The notes beneath the pieces are model-generated. The model saw nothing but the letters and a program-made list of their open reading frames with translations. It ran no database searches and was not told the origin of the DNA. A stretch of 64,000 nucleotides of DNA. It comes from Costus lasius (taxonomy: Eukaryota > Streptophyta > Magnoliopsida > Zingiberales > Costaceae). The stretch is taken from NCBI GenBank assembly GCA_027563935.2, contig CM050449.1:71824556-71888555 (forward strand), in the 5' to 3' direction. The translations under genes were made by a program, and so were the position numbers. Of the stretch, positions 21,654 through 34,948 are shown piece after piece; the first letter of the stretch is position 1; every line of letters starts with the position of its first letter.

Positions 21654-24600
21654 ACAGGGCTCAATTTGCGATCCATATTGGAAAGAGAGAAGTTTGCTGG
21701 GCCAAACTTCTCAGACTGGTACAGACAGCTTAAGATTGTTCTCAAAGCTGAGAGGAAGCTGTATGTCCTTGAGTCGGCAATACCGGCTCAACCCGCTGCG
21801 AACGCTGCAAGAGCGATTCGAGATGCTTATGAGAAGCACGTCAGTGATAGTACTGATGTCGCTTGCCTTATGCTTGCGTCAATGACGCCCGAGCTCCAGC
21901 GTCAGCATGAGGATTTGTCAGCTATTGATATTATAGCAAATCTCAAAATGCTGTATGCTGCACAGGCAAGGACAGAACGCTATAACTTGATAAAACTTTT
22001 CTTTCATAGCAAACTGACTGAAGGGAGTCCAGTGGGAGCTCACGTACTCAAGATGATTGGGTACAAAGAGGCTCTAGAGAAACTGGGACATACCATCAAT
22101 CAAGAACTTGTTGTAGACATTATTTTGCAGTCTCTCCCGGCTTCTTTCGATCCGTTCATCATTAATTTTAATATGAACAAAATCGACTGTACTCCGGCAG
22201 AGTTGCTGAACATGCTCTGCACCACAGAGTAGACTCTTGAGAAAGGAAAGCCTTCATCCTCTGTCTTAATGGTTCCTTCAAGGAATAAGAAGAAGGGGAA
22301 GAAGGGCAAAACCCCTATCAAGAACTATAACAAGGCTTTGAAACAAAAGGTGAAGCGGTCAAAGGACAACAGATGTTTCCATTGTGGCCAGCTGGGTCAC
22401 TGGAAGAAGGACTGTAGAGCGCTCCAAGGAGAGAAGAAGGGAAGCAAGCCTTTCACTTCTGGCTCAGGTATTTACGTGACTGAAGTCATGGTTGCTTCTT
22501 CTATTTCATGGGTGTTGGACACTGCATGTGGAGTTCACATTTGTTCAAATGTGCAGGAACTCAAGAGAAGAAGACAGGTGGGACAGCATGAGGTGGACCT
22601 ACGAGTTGGAAACGGGGCACGGGTTGCTGCTGTTGCTGTAGGAGAATATAACATCTCTTTACCATCTGGACTTATATTAGAACTTGACAATTGTTATTTT
22701 GTACCAAGCATAACTAAGAATATTATCTCTATTCCTGCTCTTGTCAGGAAAGGCTTTTCTTTTGAATGCAAAACTTCATAGTGTTGTATTTCATATGATA
22801 ATATTGTTTATGCAACTAGATTGATTAACAATGGGTTATACATGTTGGACATGGAATGTTCTGTACAACAAATTGATAACAAAAGGGCCAAGTATGTTGA
22901 TGACAGCATCTTGCTATGGCATAGTCGTTTAGGCCATATTAACAAGAAGCGCATTAAGCGGTTGCATGATCATGGACTGCTGGGATCATTCTCCTATGAG
23001 GAGCTTGATACATGCAAAGCTTGTTTAATGGGTAAAATGGCGAAGAATCCTTTTACTAATAAAGGTGAAAGGGCTTCAGGTTTACTTGACCTTATTCACA
23101 GTGATGTGTGTGGGCCGTTTAGTAAACATGCCAGAGGTGGCTATTCATACTTCATTACTTTTACTGATGATTTCAGTAGGTATGGTTATGTCTATCTAAT
23201 GAGACATAAGAGTGAATCTTTTGACAAGTTCAAAGAATTCAAAAATGAAGTACAGAATCAGTTAAGCCAAAATATCAAGGCACTTCGTTCAGATCGAGGT
23301 GGAGAATACTTGAGTCGTGAGTTTACTGACTATCTGAAGGAGTGTGGGATTATCTCACAGCTCACTCCGCCAGGAACACCGCAATGGAATGGTGTGTCCG
23401 AGAGGAGAAATAGAACCTTATTGGATATGGTTCGTTCTATGATGAGTCAGGCTACTCTACCTTACTCCTTTTGGGGATTTGCACTGGAAACAGCTGCAAA
23501 GGTGCTAAACCGAGTGCCATCCAAGGACGTTTCAAAGACACCATATGAGTTATGGTATGGGAAACAGCCGAGCTTGACATTTATCAAAATCTGGGGTTGC
23601 GAGGCTTATGTCAAAAAGCTCGCCTCTGGGAAACTGGAAAGCAGATATGATAAATGTATATTTGTCGGTTACCCTAAAGAAACTAAGGGTTATTATTTCT
23701 ATGATCCCAAAGAGAACAAAGTATTTGTTGCTCGAACGGCTATTTTTCTTCAGAAGGAATTTCTTCTGCAAGAGGCCAGTGGGAGAGAAATAAAGCTGGA
23801 TGAAATTCCAGAAGAGGGACAAAGTATTCAAGCTCAGTTGGATGAGCCTGAGCCAATAGATCAGGTTAATGTTCAACCTGAGGCTCAGATATTACGGGAA
23901 CCGCGTAGATCGGGAAGGATTCATTGTTAGCCTGAGCGCTATGACGGAGTCTACATCATTAATGATGAACCCCTCACTTATGCGGATGCGGTCAGTGGAC
24001 CGGAATCAGCAAGATGGCTTGAAGCTATGCGAGCCGAGATGGACTCCATGTCAGAAAACCAAGTCTGGGATTTGGTTGATCCGCCTCCGGGAGTAATCCC
24101 TATAGGCTGTAAATGGATCTTCAAAAAGAAGAAAGACATGGACGGTAACGTGGTTACCTATAAGGGCAGGCTAGTTGCGAAAGGTTTCAAACAAATCTAC
24201 GGGATAGATTATGATGAAACTTTCTCTCCTGTAGCCATGTTCAAGTCCATTCGAATCATTCTCGCGATAGCAGCATATTATGATTATGAGATCTGGCAAA
24301 TGGATGTGAAGACCGCTTTCCTTAATGGAAAACTGGAAGAGGATGTGTATATGACACAGCCTGAAGGTTTCATCAATCCATCAGAACGTCATAAAATATG
24401 CAAATTAAAGAAGTCCATTTATGGACTAAAACAAGCATCGAGAAGATGGAATATTCATTTTGATGAATCAGTTACTGAATTTGGTTTCATAAAAAATGAA
24501 GATGACCTGTGTGTATACAAAAGGTTTGGTGGGAGCGTGATTACTTTCCTAGTCCTCTTCGTCGATGATATTTTGATCATTGGAAACGATATTCCTGATC

Positions 24601-25541
24601 TACATGCGGTCAAGGCATGGTTAAGAAAATGTTTCCAGATGAAAGATTTGGGAGAAGCAGCCTATGTATTAGGTGTGGAGATCTACAGAGATAGATCTAA
24701 TAGGCTTCTCGGGCTGTGCCAGAGTACTTACATCGATAAGGTCCTGGAGAGATTCCATTTAGAAAATTCTAAAAGAGGATATCTTCCAGTCAGACATGGT
24801 CTGAATCTTTCAAAGAGCCAGTGTCCTCAAACACAGTCTGAGAAAGATGAGATGGACAATACGCCTTATGCTTCGGCTATTGGGTCCATCATGTATGCGA
24901 TGTTATGTACTCGCCCAGACGTCGCTTACGGGTTAAGCGTGATCAGTCGGTTCCAAAGTAATCCAGGGAAGGCACACTGGATTGCAGTCAAGAATATTTT
25001 GAAATATCTTCGGAGAACCAAAGATATGTTCTTGATTTATGGAGGTCAGGAAGAACTCAGTATTGAAGGATATACTAACGCTTCGTTCCAATCTGACCAA
25101 GATGATTTTCGATCGCAATCAGGCTATGTTTTTAGCTTGAATGGAGGAGCAGTGGTGCGGAAGAGTTTCAAACAGTCAATTGTTGCTGATTCCACAACAG
25201 AAGCTGTGTATGTTGCAGCCTCAGAAGCATCAAAGGAGGCAGTATGGATTCGTAAGTTCGTTCAGGAACTTGGTGTTGTTTCTTCGAGTGCAGATCCATT
25301 GGTTATCTTCTGTGATAACACTGGAGCAATTGCATAAGCAAAGGAACCACGGTCACACTAGAAGTCCAAGCACATACAAAGAAGGTTTCATTTGATCCGT
25401 GAGATCATAGATCGAGGAGAGATCAAGATCTGCAAGGTTCATACAGATGACAATCTAGCTGACCCGTTTACAAAGCCTCTGGCGCAGCAGAAGCATGAGA
25501 AGCACTGTAATAATATGGGTTTGAGATTTCTCAACCATTAG
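21654..25541 (+). pseudogene. gag-pol: Element B gag-pol, degenerate
   Basis: Collinear with element C's 1293-codon polyprotein. The start ATG is replaced (CCACAGGGC in place of CCATGAAC). Stops are visible at about 22230 (end of Gag, before the zinc knuckle), 22780 (after the protease), 23928 (after the integrase), 25335 and about 25360 (in RNase H). Between them the Gag, CCHC knuckle, LDTACG protease, integrase DDE residues, RT (here FVDDIL rather than YVDDIL) and RNase H are all recognisable. RNase H has TNASFQ and TTEAVY where C has TDASFQ and TTEAEY, so two of its acidic residues are also lost. Confidence 0.93.
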
Positions 25542-25549
25542 TTTAAGTG

Positions 25550-25561
25550 CAAGTGGGAGAT
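25550..25561 (+). other. Element B polypurine tract
   Basis: The purine run CAAGTGGGAGAT lies directly before the 3' LTR. Confidence 0.85.
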
Positions 25562-27230
25562 TGTTGGGGTATGCCCTTAAGGCTAAATGTTTGAGGCCTT
25601 GGGTTATTATCAGTATCATGTACAAACTATGTATATGTTTTATAAAGGCAATTGTTGTTATTCAGATTGTTGCATTACCTGCTGCTATATGTATACTTCT
25701 GAGTAATGTCTCAATGATGTTCAGCTTAGCTGATTTTCAGAGTTGTCCTTAGTCGAGATATCTTGGTGAACATGAGACAGCCTTGATATGATTGAGACTA
25801 ATATGTGTTCTAATCTTATATGATGCTTCGAGCATGGAATAAGATTTAGACACATAGGTGCATTGGATGTAGTGGACTAACCCTACTTAGGATATTCAAT
25901 TGTTTGTCACAATATGAATAAATCCTTATAAGCGAGCAAGTGGCATATTCCCTCTGACTTGAGATCACTTGTGTTTCTAAGTGATGATTGACATTGTCTT
26001 GAGGTAGTTCAATATCATTTGAAAGATAATGGTTAAGGATTATCTTGGATAGTGGGCATAAGTCATGTTAGGACACTAGCGATAGATAAAGGATTGCCTC
26101 TCCTAGTTGGAGTGTGGTGTTCTACTGGGGCCCCGTAGATGAGATGGTTGAGAATGTGTATGGCCATACCCAGATGACTATGTTCATCTGATCTAACCAT
26201 TCTCATCGTGTTGGAATTACAGGCTAGACACGCTTGTCTAACGTGAACATCCAGTGGCAAAGGGAACATGTATGCTGGGTGAATTGGATTCACTCTTGTG
26301 CTATGTTTTGGGAGTAGTCTTGGAAGACTCTTTCCTTCATATCGGGAGACAGTGATGTGTTGCTAGATACCCCTCTCTGATCGTGATAACATATGTTATC
26401 GTTACCGACGTTGAAGGAAACCCTTAGGGTCGCACAATTTGATGATATGGCTTACTTATGTCAGATCGTGTGGATTGGAATTATTCTAGTTCAGTTTAAA
26501 GCAATTTAAACTCTGATTGGAAGTGAGATCTAGTCTAATCATGTTTGATTGATTAGGGCATATGATCGGTAAGCTTCGATCGGGAGAATTGATGCTTGAT
26601 TGTAAAGATCAAGAGATTCAATGAGATGTGTGGTTGGATCTTGAGCCATTTGGTTCAATCAGATCAAGACCAGGGCTTGTTCGATTTGGTCCATGAACCA
26701 AATGAAATTGAACCGGTTCACTTAGTGAACGCATGGTTCAAATGAGAGGTTTCAGTTGGTTCACTTAGGGTGAACGCATAGGAGTTAAAGAGGTTGTTAA
26801 GAAAGGGGGTTACATGTTTGGTTCTTACCAAATATGGTAACCGAATCTTTCCTTCTTGGACTCTCCCTCTCGGTTTTCAAAACCGCTCTCTTCCTCCTCT
26901 CGCACGTTGCTTGCTCTTCACGAAAAGAAGGAGTTTAACCAAGCCGAGAGTGAACATCTCATCTCCTCACTCGATCAAAGACCCCTAGTGTCTTTGCTAG
27001 CACAAGGAGCACAAGGGAGAAGCAAAACATCATCTTGTGTGTGATACTTTTGGAGAAGAGGCACTCGCCCCTTTCTTCTTCCAAGCCGCCACTCAAAGCA
27101 TGGCAATGGTAATGCTCTAACCAATCCTTTCAAGGTTGATCATATGTTTAAGTCATGCGATCTTTGAAACCTAGTATTTCCGCCGCCGCTACATGTTTTT
27201 GAATGCGCATGTGACCTAGGTTTCCTTTCA
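25562..27230 (+). repeat. Element B 3' LTR, 1669 bp
   Basis: Same length as 18126-19794, with about 25 substitutions and no indel noticed. It is followed by the target duplication cacaa (27231-27235). Confidence 0.93.
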
Positions 27231-29570
27231 CACAACTACTTCATTACCTTCACTGATGACTTTAGTAGGTATGGTTATGTCTACTTGATGAGACATAACT
27301 CTGAATTCTTTGAGAAATTTAAGGAGTTCAGACATGAAGTAGAGAACTAGCTTGGAAGATCCATCAAAGCTCTTCGATCCCATCGAGGAGGAAAGTACCT
27401 GAGTGGTGAATTCTTTGACTATCTTAGGGAGTGTGGGATCATATCCCAACTCACTCCTCCTATAACACCTCAATGAAATGGTGTGTCTGAGCGGAGAAAT
27501 CGAACTTTGTTGGACATGGTTCAGTCCATGATGAGTCATGCAACTCTACCACCCTCATTCTGGGGTCATGCACATGAGACAACTTATCTGATACTGAAAA
27601 ATGTTCCATCTAAGAGTGTCTCCAAGATACCATACGAGGTATGGAGTGGAAGACACCCTAATCTCTCTTTTATCAGGATTTGGAGATGTGAGGCTTATGT
27701 CAAACGGGGTATCTTAAGGAAAGTAATGGATACTACTTCTATGTTCCCACCAAGAACAAGGTTTTTGTTGCTCGGGGTGTTGTCTTTCTAGAGAAAGAAT
27801 TTCTCATCAAAGAAGTCAGCGGGAGCAAGTTTGACTTGGACGAGGTCCAAGTGCAACCATAAGACAAAGAAATGGAACCTGAGCCACCTGCACTGGTTGT
27901 TGGGCAACCTGAGGCTCAGACACAAGCCCCACGTAGGTCTGGGAGGATTCATCGTCCGCCTGTGAGGTATGGGTCTCTGCCGACTCAACACGATATGATC
28001 TTCATCATTGAGGATGACCTCAGGACTTATGATGAGGCGGTCAATGGACCGAACTCCGAGAGATGGCTTGAGGCCATGCGATTCGAGATGGATTCCATGT
28101 CAGCTAACCAAGTTTGAGATTTGGTTGGGCTGCTTGATGGGGTAAATCCCATAGGGTGCAAATGGGTCTTCAAAAGGAAGACTGACATGGATGGCAACAT
28201 AGTTACCAACAAAGGTAGACAAGTCCACGGAGTGGACTATGATAAAACCTTTTCGCTAGTTGCCATGATTAAATCCATTCAGATTCTGCTTGCTATAACT
28301 GCATATCATGATTATGAGATATGGCAGATAGATGTAAAGACAGTGTTCCTTAACGGGAAGCTGACTGAGGATGTGTATATGACACAACCTGATGGCTTCA
28401 TCCATCCTGCAGATGCCAATAAGGTCTACAAGCTAAAGAAATCCATTTATGGATTGGAGCAAGCATCTCGATGTTGGAATCTTCGATTTGATAAAGCTAT
28501 GAGAGATTATGGCTTTATCAAAAGCTAAGATGATGCCTGTGTATATAGAAAATTCATTGGGAGCTTGGTGACTTTTCTGGTCTTGTATGTCGATGACATA
28601 CTGCTCACTGGAAACAACATCCCTAGTCTTCAGTCTGTAAAGACATGGTTAGGGAAATGTTTCGAAATGAAAAGCTTAGGGGAGGCCGCCTATATTCTAG
28701 GTGTGAATATCTACCGGGATCGAACCAAGAGGCTCCTCGCCCTTAGTCAGAGTACCTACATTGATATGGTATTGGAAAGGTTCTATATGGAGCAATCCAA
28801 AAGAGGATATCTACCAATAAGACATGGTCTTACTCTCTCAAAGAGCCAGTGTCCTACTACACAGGCTGAGAGGGATGAAATGAGTCGAGTTCCCTATGCT
28901 TCGACAGTCGGATTGATCATGTTTGCAATGTTGTGTACAAGACCAGATGTGGCTTATGCTATGAGCATAACCAGCTGATATCAATCCAATCCAGGTCTGC
29001 AGCATTGGGTGGCTATAAAGTACATCCTTAAGTATCTAAGAAGAACTAAGGATATGTTCTTGGTCTACGGGGGACAGGAAGAGCTCAGTGTTCAGGGCTA
29101 CACTGATGCGTCATTCCAGTCTGACCTTGACGAGTTTAGATCGCAGGCCGGCTTTGTGTTCACATTAAATGGAGGCGCTGTTCACTGGAAGAGCTTCAAG
29201 GAGTCCACCATAGCTGATTCTACAACAGAGGCCAAGTATGTTGTTGCTTTTAAGGCAGCCAAATAAGCTGTTTGGATATGGAATTTCATATCTGATATTC
29301 AAGTGGTTCCAACTGCTGTGGATCCCATTGATCACTATTGTGACGACAATGGAGCCATTGCACAGGCAAAGGAACCACGGTCTCATCAAAGGCCCAAACA
29401 CATACTCAGGCGATTTTACCTGATCAGAGAGATCATTGATCGGGGTGATGTCAAGATTAGCAGAGTAGATACAGAGGACAATCTAGCAGATCCACTGATG
29501 AAGGCTTTGGTGCAGTAGAAGCATGATGGTAATGCCAGGGATATGGGGTTGAGAATACTCGACCTCTAGG
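27231..29570 (+). pseudogene. pol: Element D integrase, reverse transcriptase and RNase H (copia family 2)
   Basis: Continues D's integrase across element B (NYFITFTDDFSRYGY onward). The integrase core with SERRNRT, an RT with YVDDILL near 28590 and RNase H with TDASFQSD and STTEAKY are clear. Several stops (for example near 27348, 27475, 27860, 28116, 28527, 28977, 29264 and 29517) and missing blocks show it is dead. The closest relative here is the minus-strand element H (60972-62967). The family stop falls at about 29568-29570. Confidence 0.9.
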
Positions 29571-29578
29571 TCTAAGTG

Positions 29579-29590
29579 CAAGTGGGAGAT
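29579..29590 (+). other. Element D polypurine tract
   Basis: The purine run CAAGTGGGAGAT before LTR start TGTTGGTG is the same tract as in family 1. Confidence 0.8.
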
Positions 29591-31019
29591 TGTTGGTGTA
29601 TATGCCCTGAGACCTATATTTGGTCAACCTATGTACTACTTGACTTTGATACTTTTATATCATTATGGCATTGTCGTTAGCATTGTTTGTCTACATCTGC
29701 GATTATGTACTTACATGATAATGTCCTTGGAGACAGATTGGATCTGTGCTCAAATGATTGTCCCCAGTCGATGTACCTGAGTGGATATGGGGCAGCTTTG
29801 GTACTTGTGAGACTTGTATATGTGCTGATTAGGCACTATGTGCTAGCACAGAGATATGGGCATATCAGTGATAGATATGCTGGATTGACCTATTGTGAGG
29901 CAATGACTTAGTATCATGAGTCACCCTCACAAGTGATAGGAGATGCATTGATCCTTAGACTTGAGGTCATTGACTCTTCTATATGGTTAGGGATATGCTT
30001 TGATGCAACCTAACACCTTGCCATAGTTGTGAGGTTATAAAGGCTGTCATTGAGTATGTCACAACCCATATATGAAAATCAATGTACAAATAAAGGATTT
30101 GCCCCTTCCTAAGGGAAGCATGATATCCATGGAGCTCCTCTATGGTTCTAAGACTGAAATTGTATAGTCATACCCAAATGAAGACATGATTTAGTCATGA
30201 CCATGTGATTGGGTGAAAACAAGTGATGACACACTTGTCCAATCGGATATCAGTTCGGCAAATGGACTATAATGCATCTGTACCTAGTCGCGATGATGGG
30301 GATGTCGATATCGATATCTATTCCGATGACATGGGTAGCAGTGATGCACTGCTAGGTGCCACTCACTGCTTGTGATGACCTTAGGTCAGCACTGCCAACG
30401 TCAAAGAAACCTATAGGGCCGAACACCAAGATAGTCGAGTTTTCATATTGATCGGGTAGCCTTTAGATCGAGTTATTGGATAACTCTGATCTATTTGGGA
30501 GATTTCATCAGCACCAATGGGTCTGATGAGATGGAAGAAACTTATTGGAGCCAACTTCCATTTTTGGCATATTGACCAAATTAACCATGGTTAGCCTCAT
30601 TTCACTATGGGTTAGATTGGATTGGATCCAATAGCTTGGTTAACATATATAATGGACTTTGGGCTAGGCCCATTGCTTAATTGGGCTCAATAATAAGTTG
30701 TCATGAAGAGATTAGAGGCTAAAAGGGTATAATGCAGAGAAGTCTCACCCCATTGGCGCCTAATGGCATAACGGGGTGAGGGAGGCGCCTTTCGCTTCAT
30801 TTGGAAGCTTTATGCACCTAGCCTTTCAACCAATGATGGTATGATTGCCTTTAAGGCATGTCTTGGGCTGATATGGCACTTGGGCTAATATGGATAGGTT
30901 GAATCAGGTTTATGGTAAAGTCTTGCAGACTTTCCTTACCTCAAACCCTAATTGTCAACCCCTTATCCTAGCCGCACACTTGTCATGATCTAAGCCCATG
31001 CCAAACCGCCTCTTATTGT

Positions 31020-31026
31020 TATATAA
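31020..31026 (+). promoter_or_regulatory. Probable TATA box in the family-2 LTR (element D)
   Basis: TATATAA precedes a conserved CTAGCCG-CCCCTCTTA block. The same arrangement is seen in I (63313-63320, TATAAAAG) and on the minus strand in H (59537-59544) and J (58610-58616). Conservation among diverged LTRs supports a core promoter; no transcript start is known. Confidence 0.5.
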
Positions 31027-31462
31027 GTGACCCTAGCCGTCCCCTCTTATGTAGTAATTCCTTGGAGGCATGAAGCACTAGAGGGCAACGGCTTGAAGAG
31101 CTTAGAGCTCCTCTTCTTCCATCAAGGGCGCAAGCAATCTTCTTCTCCTTCCTTCTTCCTTTCCTTGGTGCAAAGGAACTAGAAGGCTTGCACCTCCTTC
31201 CGCTTCTTCTTCCCTTGGCGCCACTTCTTCTTGGTGGTTGGCGCAAGTGATCAAGAGGCTCTCCTAAGGCATGGATCTTCTTCCCGAGGCTAGCACCGGG
31301 CTTGGAAGAAGAAAGCTTGAGGAATCCGTGTGTGCGAGACTACAGAGGGCGAACACTTGGATGCCTACCTCGACATCGGCTTCTCACTTTGCTCTTAAGG
31401 TACTAACTATCACATCGTGTCAACCCCCTCGCTTGATGATCTTCACTAGGTTTTTGGGACTG

Positions 31463-31467
31463 GCCTG
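31463..31467 (+). repeat. Left target-site duplication of S (gcctg)
   Basis: Matches 33572-33576. The uninterrupted LTR of I reads once through this site (near 63740). Confidence 0.82.
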
Positions 31468-33571
31468 TGATGGGGGTAGGGACCACGAGCCACGAAGGTA
31501 CAAGTGGAGCCTAAGGTTGCCATAGAGAAAGACTCGGAGGCTCACAAATAAGATAGCATGCTCACTTCTAGCTAGCTCAAAATAATGGTAATAATTACTC
31601 CAATGACTTCAAGGCATTTCAGCTCAATAAGTTGCCGCAATAAAATCCAAAATGTGACTGCATCCACGGAAAGGAAACAAATTCTGCGATAATGCTCAGC
31701 CAGCAGCCAGCCAAGTAGGGATTTCATCAAAGCGCAGATAAACACAAATCTTGATCACTGCAAAGAAGGAAAGCTCAATGTCTCTCCCTTCATCGCTGCA
31801 AATAAAAGCACAACGTCTCTTTGCTGGAGATGGAAAGAACAACGTTCACCTTCAACGTTCGCATGCAACCTCTCTCAAAGCTTCCCCTATATCTTACACT
31901 CATGTATCCTTGTAATCGGCAGATTTTTATGATTGAATGGAAATGGTTTTCTTTCCGATGGAATCGGATGTCTCCTTCCTTCTCCTCTGAGGTGCTTGTG
32001 TCACCTAGCTTTCCCCTCTCCTCCTTCTAGGCCCGAGTCCCTCCCACTTCCCTTATCCTCTACTCCCTTCTTCCTCCGAAACCTATGCTCCCAGCCAACC
32101 AGTTACATGTTCACAAGATTTCCAGAAGTTCGCGATCATGCGACCGACGATCCACTGGCCGGATCTCTATGAAACTTCGTCCATCACTTCTCCTCCGCAA
32201 GACGAAGCTTCAGTCACCGGCATCTGCCCATCCACCATACCGATCGCAGGAATCGAACGTTTAACCAAATCCCCTATTTCCGCCTAGTTTCCGCCCCAGC
32301 ATGGCTCTTCCGTGTGTTACTCCTCCGATCAGCCACCATCCACTCCCAAACCCCGGCCACATCTCCAACACCATCATGAGGATCTGCAGTTGTAGCAGGT
32401 TCCGAGTTCGTGCACCACCGGCATTTCGGCGACGAACCCTGCTCCACTCGCGTACTGCCCTGTTCCAACAGAACACCCTCCGCCTCCGCAGCCTTCCGCT
32501 CTTCATCGTTGTTCTCCTCTGACAGGCCGCCAATCAACCCCAAACTCCGGCCACGTCTTCTCATCTATGATAACAACCTCCACTTGTAGCAGGTTTTGAT
32601 TTCATCCACCATCCGGTGAACAGCGATCACCCCTGATATGCTCTCCAACCTCCCCTGTCCTGTTCGAACAGCCGCCTCCTTTTCGCAGCTTCCCCTGTTC
32701 CGCCTGAACAGCTGTTTCTCCATCGCTGCCAGTGCTCCGACGCCGCCATCACCTTCTCCACCACCTACTGTACCAGAGTCGCCGACGAACCACTAGCTCC
32801 GGCATCATTGAATGGCATAGACCATCCTTGCCTGTTTCCAGACTCTACTTCTTGCTGCGGTCTTCTGTTTTGCTCTCTCATATTAATCTGATTACCCTTA
32901 TTGTTGCAGGTTTTTGGCATGGTCATAGAAGGCTCCAGCTCTGATAATTGGATCCATTAGCAAGACTTGATAATCCTCTATCATTCGGATCAGTTGGGAG
33001 AAACGCAAATCGACTGGATCATCCTCCAAGACACATCAACTTTTCGTAAATTAATTAACTCCTGCAGAGTCTTCTTATTTAATCTGATTAGCGTATTTTA
33101 TGCAGGTATTTGATGTGCTTCCACACGATGGAACCTATAATATCTGATACGGTTAGGAAGACCATGTTTCTGTCTACCATAAGGAACAGTTGGTCCTACT
33201 AAAGATTCATTGGTACACCCAAGAAAGCATTGCAAAAGTAGTAATTTGATAAAAATTTGCAACTGTTTTTTTTTCTAAATATTCCGACTAGCTACCTTGT
33301 TGCAGACATTACAATTTGCTGAAAGATATTCACTGTCTAATTTTTAATGTCATTCAAAGAACTAGTTTTGCTTGACATCTTGGTTTAATCGGTTTTTATT
33401 TTAGATCTACGGATTTTTGTCCAAGGCATAGTAGCTTTTCTTAAATGATATATTTCTGCAACACTATGTTTCTAGCTGTTTTCTGAATTTTGATCTTTAT
33501 TTTGAAAATAAAAAAATAATAATAATCGGACTTTTATTTAGTATCATATTTCGTGTCTCCACCCCACATCA
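31468..33571. repeat. S: probable solo LTR, 2104 bp, unassigned family
   Basis: It interrupts D's 3' LTR and is flanked by the 5-bp duplication gcctg. Its ends are TGATG...CATCA, a TG...CA terminus with a short inverted repeat, which with a 5-bp duplication fits a solo LTR. It has no PBS, polypurine tract or retroelement frame. A GC-rich central part (about 32000-32800) has short overlapping open frames and a loosely repeated block (near 32350-32420 and 32545-32620) but no recognisable protein. A non-autonomous DNA transposon is the alternative. Confidence 0.6.
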
Positions 33572-33576
33572 GCCTG
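33572..33576 (+). repeat. Right target-site duplication of S (gcctg)
   Basis: Matches 31463-31467. Confidence 0.82.
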
Positions 33577-33661
33577 TTTCGGGGATATTCTTCCACTGTG
33601 CAATGTAATATGTAATGTCCATCTCTAAAAAATTATAAAATATCCCTGGGGTTTCTCAACA

Positions 33662-34948
33662 TCGGCCTCAGCGCCTAAGAAAGGTGCTTATGATAAGCAT
33701 CAGGCTAATACTTTGGAGGTTGCTAATTTGATGCTAACCAACATGTCGCCTGAATTACGAGGGAGGGCAATATGAATTGAAGAGTGCTTCTGAGATTATT
33801 TCTAATCTAAAGCAGCTGTTTGATGGGATGGTAAGGCTCAACCCTTCTAAAGTAGACATTCAATGTGTTGAGCCAAAAGGCCTAACTAAGACATTGGAAA
33901 TAAAGATGGATAGGGTTAGGAATAACAAGTGTCATTAATGTGGAGGTCCACCTCACATGATGAAGGACATGGTGCAACTTTAGAATGAGTAGAAGAGAGG
34001 CAAGGCTTCATCTACATGTTCAGGTATTTATGTTACCGAAGTCAACCTTTCTACTTCTATGTCATGGGTATTGCATACTACATGCGGAGCTCATATTTTT
34101 ACAAACATGCAGGGACTCAAGAAAAGTAGATCGGTGCGGCCTGGAGAGTTTGACCTATGAGTTGGAAACGGGGCATAGGTTGCTGCTGTTGCTGTAGGAA
34201 TTTTGACTCTCTCTTAGCCTTCTGGACTTTAGTTAGAGCTAGATCATTGCTATTATGTACCTTCGCTTACAAAGAACATTGTATCCATTCCTTGCTTAGC
34301 AAAGAAAGGATTTAAATTTGAAATAAAGAAGAACTCTTGTTCTTTTTTATTTGCAAATATGTTTTATGGGAAGGTACTTTATGCAATGGTTTATATATCT
34401 TGGACATGGATAGCTTTATTTGTAACATAGATAGTAAGAGGATCAAACTGAGTAGTTCAGTTGGTGCTTTCCTATCGCATTGTCGATTAGCCCATATAAA
34501 CAAGAATTGCATTCAGCAACTCCATGCAAATGGGTTGTTAGATTCGAGCTCCTTGGAGGAGTTTGATACTTGTGAGCCTTGTTTATTAGGGAAGATGACA
34601 GAAGCGCCCTTCACCAAGATTAGTGAGAGGGTAGGAGGTTTATTGGAACTTATACATAGTGATGTGTGTGGGCCGTTCAGTAAACAAGCTAGAGGAGGAT
34701 ACAACTACTTCATCACATTTACTGATGACTTTAGTAGATATGGTTATGTCTATTTAATGAGACATAAATCTGAATTCTTTAAGAAATTTAAGGAGTTCAG
34801 GCATGAAGTAGAGAACTAGCTTGGTAGATCTATCAAAACTCTTCAATCAGATCATGGTGGAGAGTACCTGAGCGGTGAGTTCTTGACTTTCTTATAATGT
34901 GTGGGATCCTATCCCAACTCACTCCTCCTGGAACACCAAAACCCCGGG
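33662..34948 (+). pseudogene. Element E: gag, protease and integrase relic (copia family 2)
   Basis: The oldest family-2 copy in the nest. A decayed Gag (AYDKHQANTLEVANLML and a broken zinc knuckle, 33662-33990) is followed by a protease with VLHTTCGAHI, where the catalytic Asp codon appears changed to His. The GAG-pre-integrase region (CRLAHINKNCIQQL, 34470 on) and the integrase core up to the D and DHGGEY motifs (about 34650-34870) follow, with stops at several points. The frame ends near GTP at about 34935, and a short AAACCCCGGG stretch leads into LTR F. No continuation of E is seen on the right. Confidence 0.82.

Larger units (their letters stand above)
18126..27230 (+). mobile_element. 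Element B: complete but defective copia family-1 retrotransposon
   Basis: LTRs of 1669 bp (18126-19794, 25562-27230), PBS, long leader, gag-pol and polypurine tract, flanked by cacaa. The LTRs differ at about 25 places by eye (about 1.5%). The gag ATG is lost and the frame has several stops, so it is not autonomous now. It lies in element D's integrase gene. Confidence 0.94.
29591..33661 (+). repeat. Element D 3' LTR (copia family 2), split by solo LTR S
   Basis: Runs 29591-31467 and 33577-33661, about 1.96 kb once S and one copy of its duplication are removed. It starts TGTTGGTGTATATGCCCTG and ends ...GTTTCTCAACA, matching the reversed LTR of H (59009-60950) and the LTR end of I (63071-63833). 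The next sequence (33662 on) is Gag of element E, so D is inserted there. D's left end is outside the window. Confidence 0.88.

Noticed and set aside
31933..32944. GC-rich short frames as a captured host gene
   Set aside because: Frames on both strands are short and overlapping, with no recognisable domain or consistent splice pattern. They are better left as part of repeat S.
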